Part shown: in pieces, positions 44,719 to 54,167 of the stretch
How positions within the stretch are numbered: the stretch's first letter is position 1
Layout of the letters: each line of letters starts with the position of its first letter
The notes under the pieces: generated by a model
Databases searched by the model: none
What the model saw: the letters and a program-made list of their open reading frames with translations, nothing else
Told to the model about the DNA's origin: nothing
Position numbers and translations under genes: made by a program
Source: Chryseobacterium formosense
GTDB taxonomy: Bacteria; Bacteroidota; Bacteroidia; Flavobacteriales; Weeksellaceae
Direction of reading: 5' to 3'
DNA length: 64,000 nucleotides
NCBI RefSeq assembly: GCF_900116415.1
Contig: NZ_FPAP01000001.1
Span: 62,001 to 126,000, forward strand

Positions 44719-47532
44719 CTATTTCACAGAAATTTCATCCACAAAAACATAAGCTTCTCCACCAGCTCCTTGATGCCACTCCGGAAGTTTACCGAAGTGA
44801 TACGCTTTTACTTTTAAATATCTCGCTTCTGTAGGAAGAACCGCCGTTCTGAAATCTTTTATCTGAACATTTTCATCTTTCGGATCAATGTCGTTTTCTA
44901 AAGTTTTTAGAAGAATAAATGTTTTTCCGTCCATTGAGGCGTAATATTCTACTTTCTTCGGCATTAAAATCCATGCTCTGCTGTCTTGCAGATACGTTGA
45001 AGAAATTTTATTGATTTGCTGAGGCGATTTAAAATCGATGATCGCTTCCACAGTTTGTCCCTGATAACCTTGCCATTCGCCTTTTCTCCAGTTTACATCA
45101 CCGTTGATTCCGTCGATGATGGCCAGTTTTCCGCCTGCTGTATATTGCGGATTTACCGTTGCATTAATGGCTACATCCCAATGGTTTGGTCTTCTGTTGA
45201 AATTGGCTGTAGTAATCGAGCTTTTTTCACCATTTCTTTCAGCATAAGTAGAAACTTGTGTTGTTTTATTGATGGTAAACGGTTCTTTGTAAACTTTAAA
45301 CGTTTTTCTTACATTCTTATCGTCATCATCCAAAGTCATGTAATATACTTTATCTTTTTCGTTCAACGGAGTGATTTTTACCTGAGTGGTAAATTCAAAA
45401 AGTCGGTCTGCAGCAATTACGGGAGATGCAGTTTGTTCTGTATATTTTAAATCTTTAGCCGCTTTTACATTTTCAAAACCTAAATATTTAAGCTCGCTTT
45501 TCGGAGTGTTTTTGGTAATGATTTTTGTTGTTCCGTCTTCTAAATGCAATTTAATTTCATCAAAATAAGGTGTTACGGTTTCCCATTCAGGTTTTCCCGG
45601 AGTTACCGAATAAATACCCATTGAGCTCAAAATAAACCATGCACTCATCTGCCCGCAGTCTTCGTTTCCAATCAGACCGTCCGGAGCATTTTTGTAGAAA
45701 TTATCAAGGATATATTTGATTTTTTCTTCTGTTTTCTGTGGCTTATCAACAAAATTATAGAGATAAGCGATGTGGTGGCTCGGCTCGTTTCCCTGAGCGT
45801 ATTGTCCCATCAAACCGGTAATGTCAACCTGCTCTCTACCTGTTGTTTTGTCAGGAGCTGAGAAAATGGCATCAATAAACTGTTCAAATTTTTCTTTTCC
45901 GCCGTGCGCGTGAATCAATCCCGGAATATCTTGTGGAACGAAGTAAGAATAATGCCAAGAATTCCCTTCTGTATAATTGTTGTTGACTTCTCTCGGATCA
46001 AACGGTTCGTACCAATTCCCGTTCTTTCTTGCCTGCATAAAACCGTTATTCGGATTGTAAAGATTTTTCCAGTTCTGAGAACGCTTCATGAAATATTCGT
46101 AATCTTCTTTTTTATTTAAAATTTTCGCCATCTGAGCGATACACCAGTCATCGTATGCATATTCCAACGTTTTTGAAACACTTTCATGCTCATCATCAAT
46201 GCTGATATAATTTTTCTGCTTATAAGCATTTAAACCAAAAATATCCTGCATCGCAGAGTTTTTTGAAGCTTCAAAAGCTTTTTCGTAATCAAAACCTGTA
46301 ATTCCTTTTGCCATGGCATCTGCAATCACAGAAACGCCATGATAACCGATCATACATTCTGTTTCGTTAGATGCTAATTCCCAAACCGGAATTCTTCCGC
46401 CCTGTTCACGTTGTTTGATGAAGGTATTGACGAAATCTGCCGTTCTTTTCTTGTCAATTAATGCCATCAAAGGGTGTGCTCCTCTGAATGTGTCCCAAAG
46501 TGAGAAAACGGTGTAATAATCGAAACCGTTTGCCATATAAAATTTGTTGTCTCTTCCGCGGTATTTCCCGTCAACATCCATATTGATATTCGGTTGCGTG
46601 AAAACATGATACATTGCGGTGTAGAAAACCGTAAGTTTATCTTTGTCTGCAGATTTAACTTCAATTTTCGAAAGCTCTTTATTCCAGTCTGTAACGGCTT
46701 GGTTTTGAATTTCACTGAAATCATTTGATTTTCCTTCAGCCAACATATTTTTAGCTGCTCCTTCGTAACCTGTCGGAGAAATCGCCACTTTTACAAGAAT
46801 TTTTTCACCTTTTTTAACTTTAGTTGAAAATGCAATTTGAATTTTTGTTCCAGAATATCCTGTTTTACTTGTACCAATTTTTAATTCACTTTCTTCATAT
46901 GCTTTAGATTCAAACATCGGTTTTGAAAACTCAATCCTTGCATAAATCTGTTGATTGGTTGCCCAAGCTTCACTTCTTCTGAAAACTTCAATTGTTTTGC
47001 TGTCGATGATTTTAACCTCGCCTTCCAGCAATTTATCTCTGTGATTTAAATCTAAAATAATATTGGCTGTTCCGGCCTTGTTGAATTTGTATTCATGGTA
47101 GCCAACTCTTTTAGTGGTCGTCAAACGAACATCAATGTCATGTTTATCTAATTTCACCGAATAAAATCCGGCGGTTGCTTTTTCATTTTTATGAGAAAAC
47201 TTTGATGAATATTCTTTTGGCGTTAAACCTGCTTTTCCCATTGTAGGCATCAACATGATGTCTCCGTAATCTGAAACTCCGGTTCCGTTCAAATGGGTAT
47301 GAGAAAATCCGTAGATTACAGAGTCTGAATAATGATAACCGCTGCAGCCGTCCCAGCTTCCGTCGATTCTCGTGTCGGGAGAAAGCTGCACCATCCCGAA
47401 AGGTACGGTCGCACCCGGAAAAGTATGTCCGTGACCGCCCGTTCCAATAAAAGGACTTATATATTGCGAATAATTTTGTGAAAACGAATTATGAGCAATT
47501 AATCCTAAAAGAACGAATACTATTTTTTTCAT
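44719..47532 (-). CDS. GH92 family alpha-mannosidase with C-terminal discoidin-type domain
   Basis: A 937-residue exported enzyme with a signal peptide (about 1-18). Typical GH92 features are YISPFIGTGGHGHTFPGA near the N-terminus, WDTFRGAHPL, the catalytic acid in GNEPSHHIAYLYN, and the GNEDCGQMSAWFILSSMG region holding the proposed catalytic bases. A beta-rich stretch near 715-780 is followed by an F5/8 type C-like domain to the end. GH92 enzymes are calcium-dependent exo-alpha-mannosidases that trim N-glycans or yeast mannan. There is no T9SS tail or lipobox. No SusC/SusD pair is adjacent. Confidence 0.92.
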   Translation of the reverse strand: MKKIVFVLLGLIAHNSFSQNYSQYISPFIGTGGHGHTFPGATVPFGMVQLSPDTRIDGSWDGCSGYHYSDSVIYGFSHTHLNGTGVSDYGDIMLMPTMGKAGLTPKEYSSKFSHKNEKATAGFYSVKLDKHDIDVRLTTTKRVGYHEYKFNKAGTANIILDLNHRDKLLEGEVKIIDSKTIEVFRRSEAWATNQQIYARIEFSKPMFESKAYEESELKIGTSKTGYSGTKIQIAFSTKVKKGEKILVKVAISPTGYEGAAKNMLAEGKSNDFSEIQNQAVTDWNKELSKIEVKSADKDKLTVFYTAMYHVFTQPNINMDVDGKYRGRDNKFYMANGFDYYTVFSLWDTFRGAHPLMALIDKKRTADFVNTFIKQREQGGRIPVWELASNETECMIGYHGVSVIADAMAKGITGFDYEKAFEASKNSAMQDIFGLNAYKQKNYISIDDEHESVSKTLEYAYDDWCIAQMAKILNKKEDYEYFMKRSQNWKNLYNPNNGFMQARKNGNWYEPFDPREVNNNYTEGNSWHYSYFVPQDIPGLIHAHGGKEKFEQFIDAIFSAPDKTTGREQVDITGLMGQYAQGNEPSHHIAYLYNFVDKPQKTEEKIKYILDNFYKNAPDGLIGNEDCGQMSAWFILSSMGIYSVTPGKPEWETVTPYFDEIKLHLEDGTTKIITKNTPKSELKYLGFENVKAAKDLKYTEQTASPVIAADRLFEFTTQVKITPLNEKDKVYYMTLDDDDKNVRKTFKVYKEPFTINKTTQVSTYAERNGEKSSITTANFNRRPNHWDVAINATVNPQYTAGGKLAIIDGINGDVNWRKGEWQGYQGQTVEAIIDFKSPQQINKISSTYLQDSRAWILMPKKVEYYASMDGKTFILLKTLENDIDPKDENVQIKDFRTAVLPTEARYLKVKAYHFGKLPEWHQGAGGEAYVFVDEISVK

Positions 47533-47607
47533 GGAAATTAAAATTAAAATCGCCCTAAATTACGTAAAATTTCCTTCTGCAAAAGAATTTATCTATCAGT
47601 CCGTTTA

Positions 47608-47641
47608 TTGATTCTAAATAGCTAAAAAATCCGTAAATTTG
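47608..47641 (+). promoter_or_regulatory. Promoter of the mrp-nifU pair
   Basis: TTG (47608-47610), 23 bases, then TAAATTTG (47634-47641) fit the Bacteroidota pattern at the long end of the spacing range. The box ends 18 bases before the ATG. Confidence 0.55.
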
Positions 47642-47659
47642 TAGACAATTTATATTTTT

Positions 47660-48763
47660 ATGTTGACTAAAGAAAAAGTACAGAATTTCCTTAAAGAGAT
47701 TGAAGTAGATGACCTTGTGTCGAACTTTCAGGTTATGGGAAATGATGTTTATATCGATATGACTGCCCATTCACCGGCAATGCACGAAAAGAAAAAGCTT
47801 GAGGCAGCAATGAAACAGGCGTTCGCAAGCGAATTTGGAGAAGAGATTAACCTTAAACTTAAAATTGTTTCTCCGGAACCAAGTGAAGTACAACTAAGCC
47901 AGATCAAAGGAAAACAAATTCCGGGAATTCAAAATATAATTGCCATCGCATCAGGAAAAGGTGGAGTTGGTAAGTCTACCGTTTCTGCAAACCTTGCGGT
48001 AACTTTAGCGAAAATGGGCTTTAAAGTAGGTTTATTGGATGCAGATATTTATGGGCCGTCTGTTCCTACGATGTTTGATACGGAAGGTCAGAAACCAATT
48101 TCTGTAGACGTAAACGGAAAAAGCTTAATGAAACCTATCGAAAATTATGGGGTGAAAATGCTTTCTATCGGATATTTCTCAGGAGCTAATCAGGCAGTAG
48201 TGTGGAGAGGACCGATGGCTTCAAAAGCTTTGAATCAAATGATCAGAGATGCAGCTTGGGGAGAACTTGATTTCTTATTAATCGACCTTCCTCCGGGAAC
48301 AGGAGATATTCACTTATCAATAATCCAGGAAGTTCCGGTAACGGGAGCGGTGATTGTAAGTACACCTCAACACGTTGCTTTAGCAGACGTTAGAAAAGGG
48401 ATTGCCATGTTCCAGATGGAAAGTATTAACATTCCTGTTCTTGGATTAGTGGAAAATATGGCGTATTTTACACCGGAAGAATTACCTGACAATAAATATT
48501 ATATCTTTGGAAATCAGGGAGCGCAATATTTAGCAGAGGATTTAAACATTCCGGTTTTAGGGGAGATTCCTTTAATTCAGAGTATCAGAGAAGCAGGAGA
48601 TGTAGGAAGACCGGCAGCTTTACAGGAAGGGTCTAAAATTGCTGAAATCTATACCGAAACTGCCAAAAAAATGGTAGAAAGTTTAGTGGAAAGAAACAAG
48701 TTTCTTCCTCCGACTGAAGCAGTAAAGATCACGACAATGGCTGGTTGCTCACCGAAAAAATAA
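47660..48763 (+). CDS. mrp: Mrp/ApbC/NBP35-type iron-sulfur carrier ATPase
   Basis: A 367-residue P-loop ATPase that carries Fe-S clusters to target proteins. The N-terminal MIP18-type (DUF59) domain spans about 1-80; the deviant Walker A is SGKGGVGKST near residue 100, with LLDADIYGPSVP and LLIDLPPGTGDIHLS following. No CxxC is seen in the central part; the C-terminal tail ends MAGCSPKK with one cysteine. A NifU-type gene lies 42 bases downstream, supporting an Fe-S role. Confidence 0.92.
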   Translation: MLTKEKVQNFLKEIEVDDLVSNFQVMGNDVYIDMTAHSPAMHEKKKLEAAMKQAFASEFGEEINLKLKIVSPEPSEVQLSQIKGKQIPGIQNIIAIASGKGGVGKSTVSANLAVTLAKMGFKVGLLDADIYGPSVPTMFDTEGQKPISVDVNGKSLMKPIENYGVKMLSIGYFSGANQAVVWRGPMASKALNQMIRDAAWGELDFLLIDLPPGTGDIHLSIIQEVPVTGAVIVSTPQHVALADVRKGIAMFQMESINIPVLGLVENMAYFTPEELPDNKYYIFGNQGAQYLAEDLNIPVLGEIPLIQSIREAGDVGRPAALQEGSKIAEIYTETAKKMVESLVERNKFLPPTEAVKITTMAGCSPKK

Positions 48764-48805
48764 TTTTATTAATTTCAAATATATTTTTGAAAACCAAACC
48801 CAAAT

Positions 48806-49054
48806 ATGGAGACAAATATAACACACGAAGACACTGTAACCCGAGTAATGGAAGCTCTGGAAAGCATTCGTCCGTTTTTGAATAAAGACGGCGGTGATAT
48901 CGAGCTTTTGGATGTAAAAGATAATACTGTTTTTGTAAAACTTTTAGGAAACTGTTCAGGTTGCTCTCTTAATTTCTCAACTTTGAAATTAGGTGTTGAA
49001 AATACCATCAAACAGCACGCTCCTGAAATTGAAAAGGTAGTAAATGTAGAGTAA
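48806..49054 (+). CDS. NifU C-terminal-domain Fe-S scaffold protein
   Basis: An 82-residue protein made of a single NifU C-terminal domain (Nfu type). IRPFLNKDGGDIELLDV and the cluster-binding CxxC in LLGNCSGCSLNFSTLKLGVE are present. Such proteins pass Fe-S clusters to targets. It follows the Mrp gene in one operon and ends at a strong terminator. Confidence 0.93.
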   Translation: METNITHEDTVTRVMEALESIRPFLNKDGGDIELLDVKDNTVFVKLLGNCSGCSLNFSTLKLGVENTIKQHAPEIEKVVNVE

Positions 49055-49077
49055 AAAATAAGACAATATATTTTTTG

Positions 49078-49110
49078 AAGACAGACTTTAGAAGGTCTGT
49101 CTTTTTTTTG
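49078..49110 (+). terminator. Terminator after the nifU-like gene
   Basis: A perfect 9-bp stem (49078-49086 with 49095-49103) and a T8 run. Confidence 0.88.
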
Positions 49111-49166
49111 TAATTAGGTCAGAACTTTTTGTTGAATTTAAATTATTCATTTTTTGAATTATATCT

Positions 49167-50774
49167 TTATTCATCTTCATTAAAATCATCTTGTCTACAG
49201 ATAAAGATGGTTGACCCATTGATATTTTCTTTTGATATTCCATATAAATTGAAACGCCATCCATTCAAAATCCATGCTTCGTACGTCGCTTTATCTTTTT
49301 TAATTTTCACATCAATTTTTTTTCCATTGTTGATTAAATAGTTCCGAATTTTATCATACTTTTCTTTGAATTTATTATCGTTTTCCGTAATATTTTCACT
49401 ACTAATTGGAAAAAAACTTTTTCCTTCCGAATTAAAAAATTTTGTTCTATCATAATAGATAAATATTGATTTTACTTCATTATTATTTTTAGTAATTAAA
49501 TATTCAATATCTTGTGTTACATATTCATTTTCTGATTTTACAAAAGCGATTGTTTCTATGTCAATTTTTGCAAACTTTCGAGGATAATATCCATTATGAT
49601 TTATACTGTTTCTATATTTTTGGATATCAATTCCTTTTGTTATTTTCTCAAAATCTAATATTTTATCCTTGGTAATTTTATTCTTCTTTGAAAGATTGGC
49701 AATTAATTGTAAAATTTCATCAGACTTAATGTATTGAATCGTATCATATTTGTAATTTACCTTTGTAATATCAATTTTGTTATTTTCCACTTCAAAAAAA
49801 CCAAACGAATTGTAACCGTTTCTGAATTTTATAAACTTCTGATCGTTTTTATTGCTTCTGAATTGATTATACCAATAAAAAAGATTATACTTTTCATCAA
49901 ATTGATGAACTATTTTAATATTATTTTTTTTAACTTCTGTGATTGCGGTTTTATCTTTTAATTGGGTTATTTGATATAAATTGTTATTTGCAACAAAAGA
50001 GGTAATAAATGCATATTTTAAATCTTTATCAGTATTTCTAAAATCATCTGGATCGTATTGAATGGAATCTTTGTATATAGAATTTATTCCTTTGAAATAA
50101 TCATAGGAATCAAACTTCCCAAATTTTCTTTTATTAATTACATCATAATACTGATTCGGGTTACATTTTGTTAAATTATTTGGGTTTAATATTTCCCAAA
50201 TCACAGAAGTATTAGTAATATAAAATTTTCCATTTAGAAAATTAGTATTTTGTCCATTTAAGCTGGTGAAATATTCAGACTTATTTTCTTGATTGATAAA
50301 CCATGTCACCTGTCCCCACTCGCCGAAGCTTTTATACATAACCTTGTAATGTTTATCCTCGTAAACCAAATCATCTCCTTTTTTGGTTTCAATGAATTTA
50401 TTGCTTTTGAAATCAAAAATATATTTTAAATTATTTTGAAATTGAATATAGATATTATTTTCATGCACAAAAAAGTCGGTGTAATGCGATAGATTTTGTG
50501 GTAATTTTTCCGCAAATAATATTTTTCCAGAATCATCAAACTTTATCATATAGTTTTCTGTGTGTCCAAAATCGTACATCTGTTTTTCTTCAAAAATTGA
50601 ATAATATTCATTTTTATACTTTAAAGAAGCTATCATTTCAATTTTTGAAATAGGTCTGAAAATAGAATTTGCATTAAAATTTATTGTTTTTTCTCTCACA
50701 TTGAAGTTCTGAGCAAAAATTATTGAAAACAGAGAAACTTTTAAATAAAGTATTAAAATAAATATATTTTTCAC
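49167..50774 (-). CDS. Orphan secreted protein (535 aa)
   Basis: A 535-residue protein with a signal peptide (about 1-21, ending IIFAQ). No known family is recognised. The body is rich in Lys, Asn, Ile, Tyr and Phe, with repeating short beta-like segments (NNIYIQFQN, GKFYITNTS, NNLYQITQL) that may form a propeller-like fold. There is no T9SS tail and no lipobox. The gene is clearly more AT-rich than its neighbours, which could mean recent acquisition. A well-formed promoter lies 17 bases upstream of the start. Confidence 0.75.
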   Translation of the reverse strand: MKNIFILILYLKVSLFSIIFAQNFNVREKTINFNANSIFRPISKIEMIASLKYKNEYYSIFEEKQMYDFGHTENYMIKFDDSGKILFAEKLPQNLSHYTDFFVHENNIYIQFQNNLKYIFDFKSNKFIETKKGDDLVYEDKHYKVMYKSFGEWGQVTWFINQENKSEYFTSLNGQNTNFLNGKFYITNTSVIWEILNPNNLTKCNPNQYYDVINKRKFGKFDSYDYFKGINSIYKDSIQYDPDDFRNTDKDLKYAFITSFVANNNLYQITQLKDKTAITEVKKNNIKIVHQFDEKYNLFYWYNQFRSNKNDQKFIKFRNGYNSFGFFEVENNKIDITKVNYKYDTIQYIKSDEILQLIANLSKKNKITKDKILDFEKITKGIDIQKYRNSINHNGYYPRKFAKIDIETIAFVKSENEYVTQDIEYLITKNNNEVKSIFIYYDRTKFFNSEGKSFFPISSENITENDNKFKEKYDKIRNYLINNGKKIDVKIKKDKATYEAWILNGWRFNLYGISKENINGSTIFICRQDDFNEDE

Positions 50775-50791
50775 GAGATTTTTTTATAATC

Positions 50792-50821
50792 AAATATACG
50801 ATTTGAATTCTTTTTTCAAAT
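50792..50821 (-). promoter_or_regulatory. Promoter of the orphan secreted protein gene
   Basis: On the minus strand TTTG (50821-50818), 18 bases and TATATTTG (50799-50792) match the Bacteroidota promoter pattern closely. Confidence 0.7.
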
Positions 50822-50828
50822 TTTAGAA

Positions 50829-50862
50829 TTAAAAAGCCCCGGAAAAAATTCCAGGGCTTCAA
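50829..50862 (-). terminator. Terminator after the choice-of-anchor I gene
   Basis: On the minus strand an 11-bp stem AAGCCCTGGAA/TTCCGGGGCTT (one T-G pair) with a T4 loop and a T-run, 24 bases after the stop at 50887. Confidence 0.85.
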
Positions 50863-50886
50863 AAGTAAATTATTAAGTAAAAAAAA

Positions 50887-53800
50887 TTATTTCACGATGA
50901 ATCTCTTCACTTCGCCTTCTGAAGTTTTAATTAAGTAAACTCCGGTATTTAATTTTGAAGTGTCGATGGTAAGAGCGTTTTTCTCTTTACCAAGAAGTTT
51001 TCCGCTCATATCGTACAATTCGTAGCTTTGAGCTCGGTTGAAGTACAATGTATTTCCTTTGTTTACAGGATTCGGGAAGATGTTGAAAGTTGCTTTTTCA
51101 GGTTTTACTTCGCCTGTTCCTAATGTTGCAGAAGGCAGTACTTCATACATTGACAATGTTCCGCTGATTTCGTTGGCGATGATAACGTAACCTTTACCGT
51201 TGTTCATATTTTCAGGAGCGATGTAGATAATTCCTTCCGGACCGTTATCTCCAGCAAAAGCAGAAGTCGATCTTGAATGCTTGTAGTCTACAAATGTAAC
51301 GTTGTTTGGATCTGTTACGTTATATACCATCACGCCACCTGTTCTTTCCAGAGTGATGAATGCGAAAGTCTGTCCGCTAATTGTTCCTAGAGTAACACCT
51401 TCCGGTTCGGGACCTTTTGCACGGCTTCTGTTTTTTGCTCCGTTGGCTTCGTTATCGGCATTGAAAATCAAAGGATGATTAGCTGCAATATAGCTTTCAA
51501 ATCGGTCACCGCTATCATAAACCAGCTGTTTTGTATCTGTATTGAAAATCGAGAATGATCTTGCTCCCAAAGCATTGATTTCTTCAAAATCAGCATCTCC
51601 ATCTGTATTTCCATTTACATTGGTCACTCGGAATCTTCCTAAATTATGCGAAGCTTTTAAAACGGAAGCATTCGGGAAAATTGTAGAGTCTAAAGCATAT
51701 CCGTTTGCACCAACCGTTGTTCTTTCGCTGAATCCGCCCAAATCTTTTTCATCACCTTCGTTTGCGGTAACCAGATAAGTGGTGCTTCCCACTTTAAAAG
51801 AAGCCATTGCATCAGGATTGTAGTATGCTTTTACAGGCCAGTTTGCAATTAAAACTTCCCCGTTGTTATCTGAAGCATCAAAACCGTTTCCGGGAAGGCT
51901 CATGTCTTTTTTGCCCAATCCCCAAATGTTTCCTAAAGTATTTGTTGCTAAATTAACTTCAATGATTGCATTGTTTTCCTGACAAGAAACCCATGCTTTT
52001 TGGCTGTCTGAGCTGATGGTGACGTATTCCGGTTCAAGATCCTGAGCCAAAGTACTTGTTGCTTTCACTTTTCTTCCGCCTGAAGCGATTAATGCAGCTT
52101 CCTGTCCGTTAAATGTAGTCAGAGAAAGAGTGGTTACGTTCGATTGTGTCAAAGCCTGAATTCCAGCAACCGTTAAATTCGGAATGTTGATAATTGAAAT
52201 TGAACCTTCAGGATCTACGGTATAAGCATCGTTTGGTTCACCTTCGTTTGCTGTCATTACTTTTGTTCCATCCGGAGTGAAAGTAATCATGTCCGGTAAA
52301 ACTCCGACTTGCACCTGTTTTAAAAATGTTCCGTTTATATCAAAGAAAACAACCGAACCGTTACCTTGAGGATTGGTTCCGTTTGGAGAAGCAACAGCAA
52401 TGATTCCGTTTTTTACAGCAATACTTGTTATTCCGCCATAAAGGGTCATATCTATTGTGCTGACAACAGTCGGAGCCAAAGGATTGGAAAAATTAATAAT
52501 ATCAAAAACATCTGTTAAAGAACTGATCGTAAACAATCTCTGGGTTGCAGGATCATGAACCACAATTTCCGTTGAGCTGTTGTTGTTTCCTGAGGGATCA
52601 AAACTTCCGATATAATTTAACGATATCTGATTGGAAGGAACCGGTGCAGCTTTATCATTATCAATAATATAAACGGTTGATGAAGTGTCTCCTGTAATGG
52701 TTGTTCCAGCAGGGTTTTCAAGACTTACTACAAAATATTCTGCCTGTTGTTCTTCCAAATTATCATCGAGGATCGGAATATTTACCGTTACACTTGTTGT
52801 AGAAGGTGTAATATTGATGGTCTGATTTGCCAAAGTAAAATCGCTGCTGTTTGCTGTGCTGAATGGGGCAGGTTTTACGACCAGATTTACAGTTGCATTT
52901 GAAGGATTGGCAACATTTATTTTAAATGCTAAAGTTCCGGCATTTTCATTGACTTTAATTAAAGTTTTATCTAAAGAAATGCTTGTTCCTGCCGTTGTAA
53001 AGGTGCTTGAAGTTGCCGTTGTAACTGCATTATCGCTTGCATCTTCAACCATATTTGGTTTTAAAGCTAAATAATAAGCCTGATTCGGAAGCAAACCTGC
53101 TGTAGGAATTATTGTAATCTGATTATTGCTGAAAGTAGTAGTAAATGGAACAGTGGTTCCTGTTGCGTTATTTAATTTTAATTCAATTAAATTCTGGGCA
53201 TTTGCAGCAGTAATCGCAGAATTGTCAATTAATCTTACATTTTCATTAAAAGTAATCGTAGGATTTACCGTTGCAGAAGCGTTGTTTGCATTATTAGCGG
53301 GTAAATAAGTTACCGTTGGTGGAGTCGTGTCAACTCCGCTCATCGCAGTAGCATCAACCGTGAAATTGTCGAATCTATTGTTACCAACAGTTCCTCCCGG
53401 TCCCGCAGTAAATTCAACTTTCAGCATAAAATTTGGGTTATTGTTTGCGCTAAAGTTGTTTGAAAAATCAAGAGTTACCAACGTTGGATCTCCGTCAACC
53501 GGTAAAACGGCACCTTCGGGATCGTTGTTGGCAGTATAAGTGAAAGGTAAAAATGTAACCCCGTCAATCGAATAAGACCATTTTTGCTTTCCTGCTCCCG
53601 AACCTGATCTTCTGGTCGTAAATTTTACGACAACATTATTGTAACCTGTTGTAGGTAGAGCAAACTGAATATTTCCAGGGATTGGATTGTTGTAACGCAA
53701 GTGCGTACCTGCAGCATCTCCGTTTCTTCCGTTGATTGTCGAAAAACCGTTACCTGTAGCACTGGATAAATTAATAAAAGTATTAGGATCGGCTGTACCG

Positions 53801-53979
53801 TTTTGAAAAGCTGTAATGGTTCCGTTTTGTAATGCTGCAGCCGGCGAAGGCGCTGTAATCGCTGCAACGGAAGCATTATTATTAAAATTCCAGTAATGGA
53901 TTAATGATTGTCCTGAAACTGCACCGTGAAATAACGCGGCAATCGGCAACAGACCTCTTAAAAGGTATTTGTTCTTCAT
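50887..53979 (-). CDS. Large T9SS-secreted protein, choice-of-anchor I type
   Basis: A 1030-residue multidomain surface or secreted protein. After the signal peptide (about 1-23) come a beta-sandwich domain (about 25-215), an Ig-like Big_5/SbsA type domain (about 217-330, DTTPPTVTYLPANNAN), a Calx-beta domain (about 333-445, ending VYIIDNDKA), and a long propeller region (about 455-940; FTPDGTKVMTANEGEPNDAY, LEPEYVTISSDSQKAWVSCQ, GPEPEGVTLG) as in choice-of-anchor I proteins. The C-terminal T9SS domain has FNIFPNPVNKGNTLYF and ends VKRFIVK. Relatives are sometimes called alkaline-phosphatase-like, but no catalytic motif is claimed here. Confidence 0.9.
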   Translation of the reverse strand: MKNKYLLRGLLPIAALFHGAVSGQSLIHYWNFNNNASVAAITAPSPAAALQNGTITAFQNGTADPNTFINLSSATGNGFSTINGRNGDAAGTHLRYNNPIPGNIQFALPTTGYNNVVVKFTTRRSGSGAGKQKWSYSIDGVTFLPFTYTANNDPEGAVLPVDGDPTLVTLDFSNNFSANNNPNFMLKVEFTAGPGGTVGNNRFDNFTVDATAMSGVDTTPPTVTYLPANNANNASATVNPTITFNENVRLIDNSAITAANAQNLIELKLNNATGTTVPFTTTFSNNQITIIPTAGLLPNQAYYLALKPNMVEDASDNAVTTATSSTFTTAGTSISLDKTLIKVNENAGTLAFKINVANPSNATVNLVVKPAPFSTANSSDFTLANQTINITPSTTSVTVNIPILDDNLEEQQAEYFVVSLENPAGTTITGDTSSTVYIIDNDKAAPVPSNQISLNYIGSFDPSGNNNSSTEIVVHDPATQRLFTISSLTDVFDIINFSNPLAPTVVSTIDMTLYGGITSIAVKNGIIAVASPNGTNPQGNGSVVFFDINGTFLKQVQVGVLPDMITFTPDGTKVMTANEGEPNDAYTVDPEGSISIINIPNLTVAGIQALTQSNVTTLSLTTFNGQEAALIASGGRKVKATSTLAQDLEPEYVTISSDSQKAWVSCQENNAIIEVNLATNTLGNIWGLGKKDMSLPGNGFDASDNNGEVLIANWPVKAYYNPDAMASFKVGSTTYLVTANEGDEKDLGGFSERTTVGANGYALDSTIFPNASVLKASHNLGRFRVTNVNGNTDGDADFEEINALGARSFSIFNTDTKQLVYDSGDRFESYIAANHPLIFNADNEANGAKNRSRAKGPEPEGVTLGTISGQTFAFITLERTGGVMVYNVTDPNNVTFVDYKHSRSTSAFAGDNGPEGIIYIAPENMNNGKGYVIIANEISGTLSMYEVLPSATLGTGEVKPEKATFNIFPNPVNKGNTLYFNRAQSYELYDMSGKLLGKEKNALTIDTSKLNTGVYLIKTSEGEVKRFIVK

Positions 53980-54102
53980 TTTTATCAGATTTTAGATTGT
54001 TGCAAAAATGAAGATTGTACATTGTGAGGCTTTTAATTAAATTTTAAGAAATGATTAATAATTACTTCTTATTTAGTCTTGTTGTTTAAATATTTATTAA
54101 AT

Positions 54103-54139
54103 AAAAAAAAGACAAACTGAATATTCACCAATTTGTCTT
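54103..54139 (-). terminator. Terminator after ppx
   Basis: An 11-bp stem with one G-T pair (54109-54119 with 54129-54139) and, on the minus strand, a T8 run. It lies 28 bases after the ppx stop. Confidence 0.85.
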
Positions 54140-54167
54140 ATATTTTGAAAATAACAATAATTATCGA

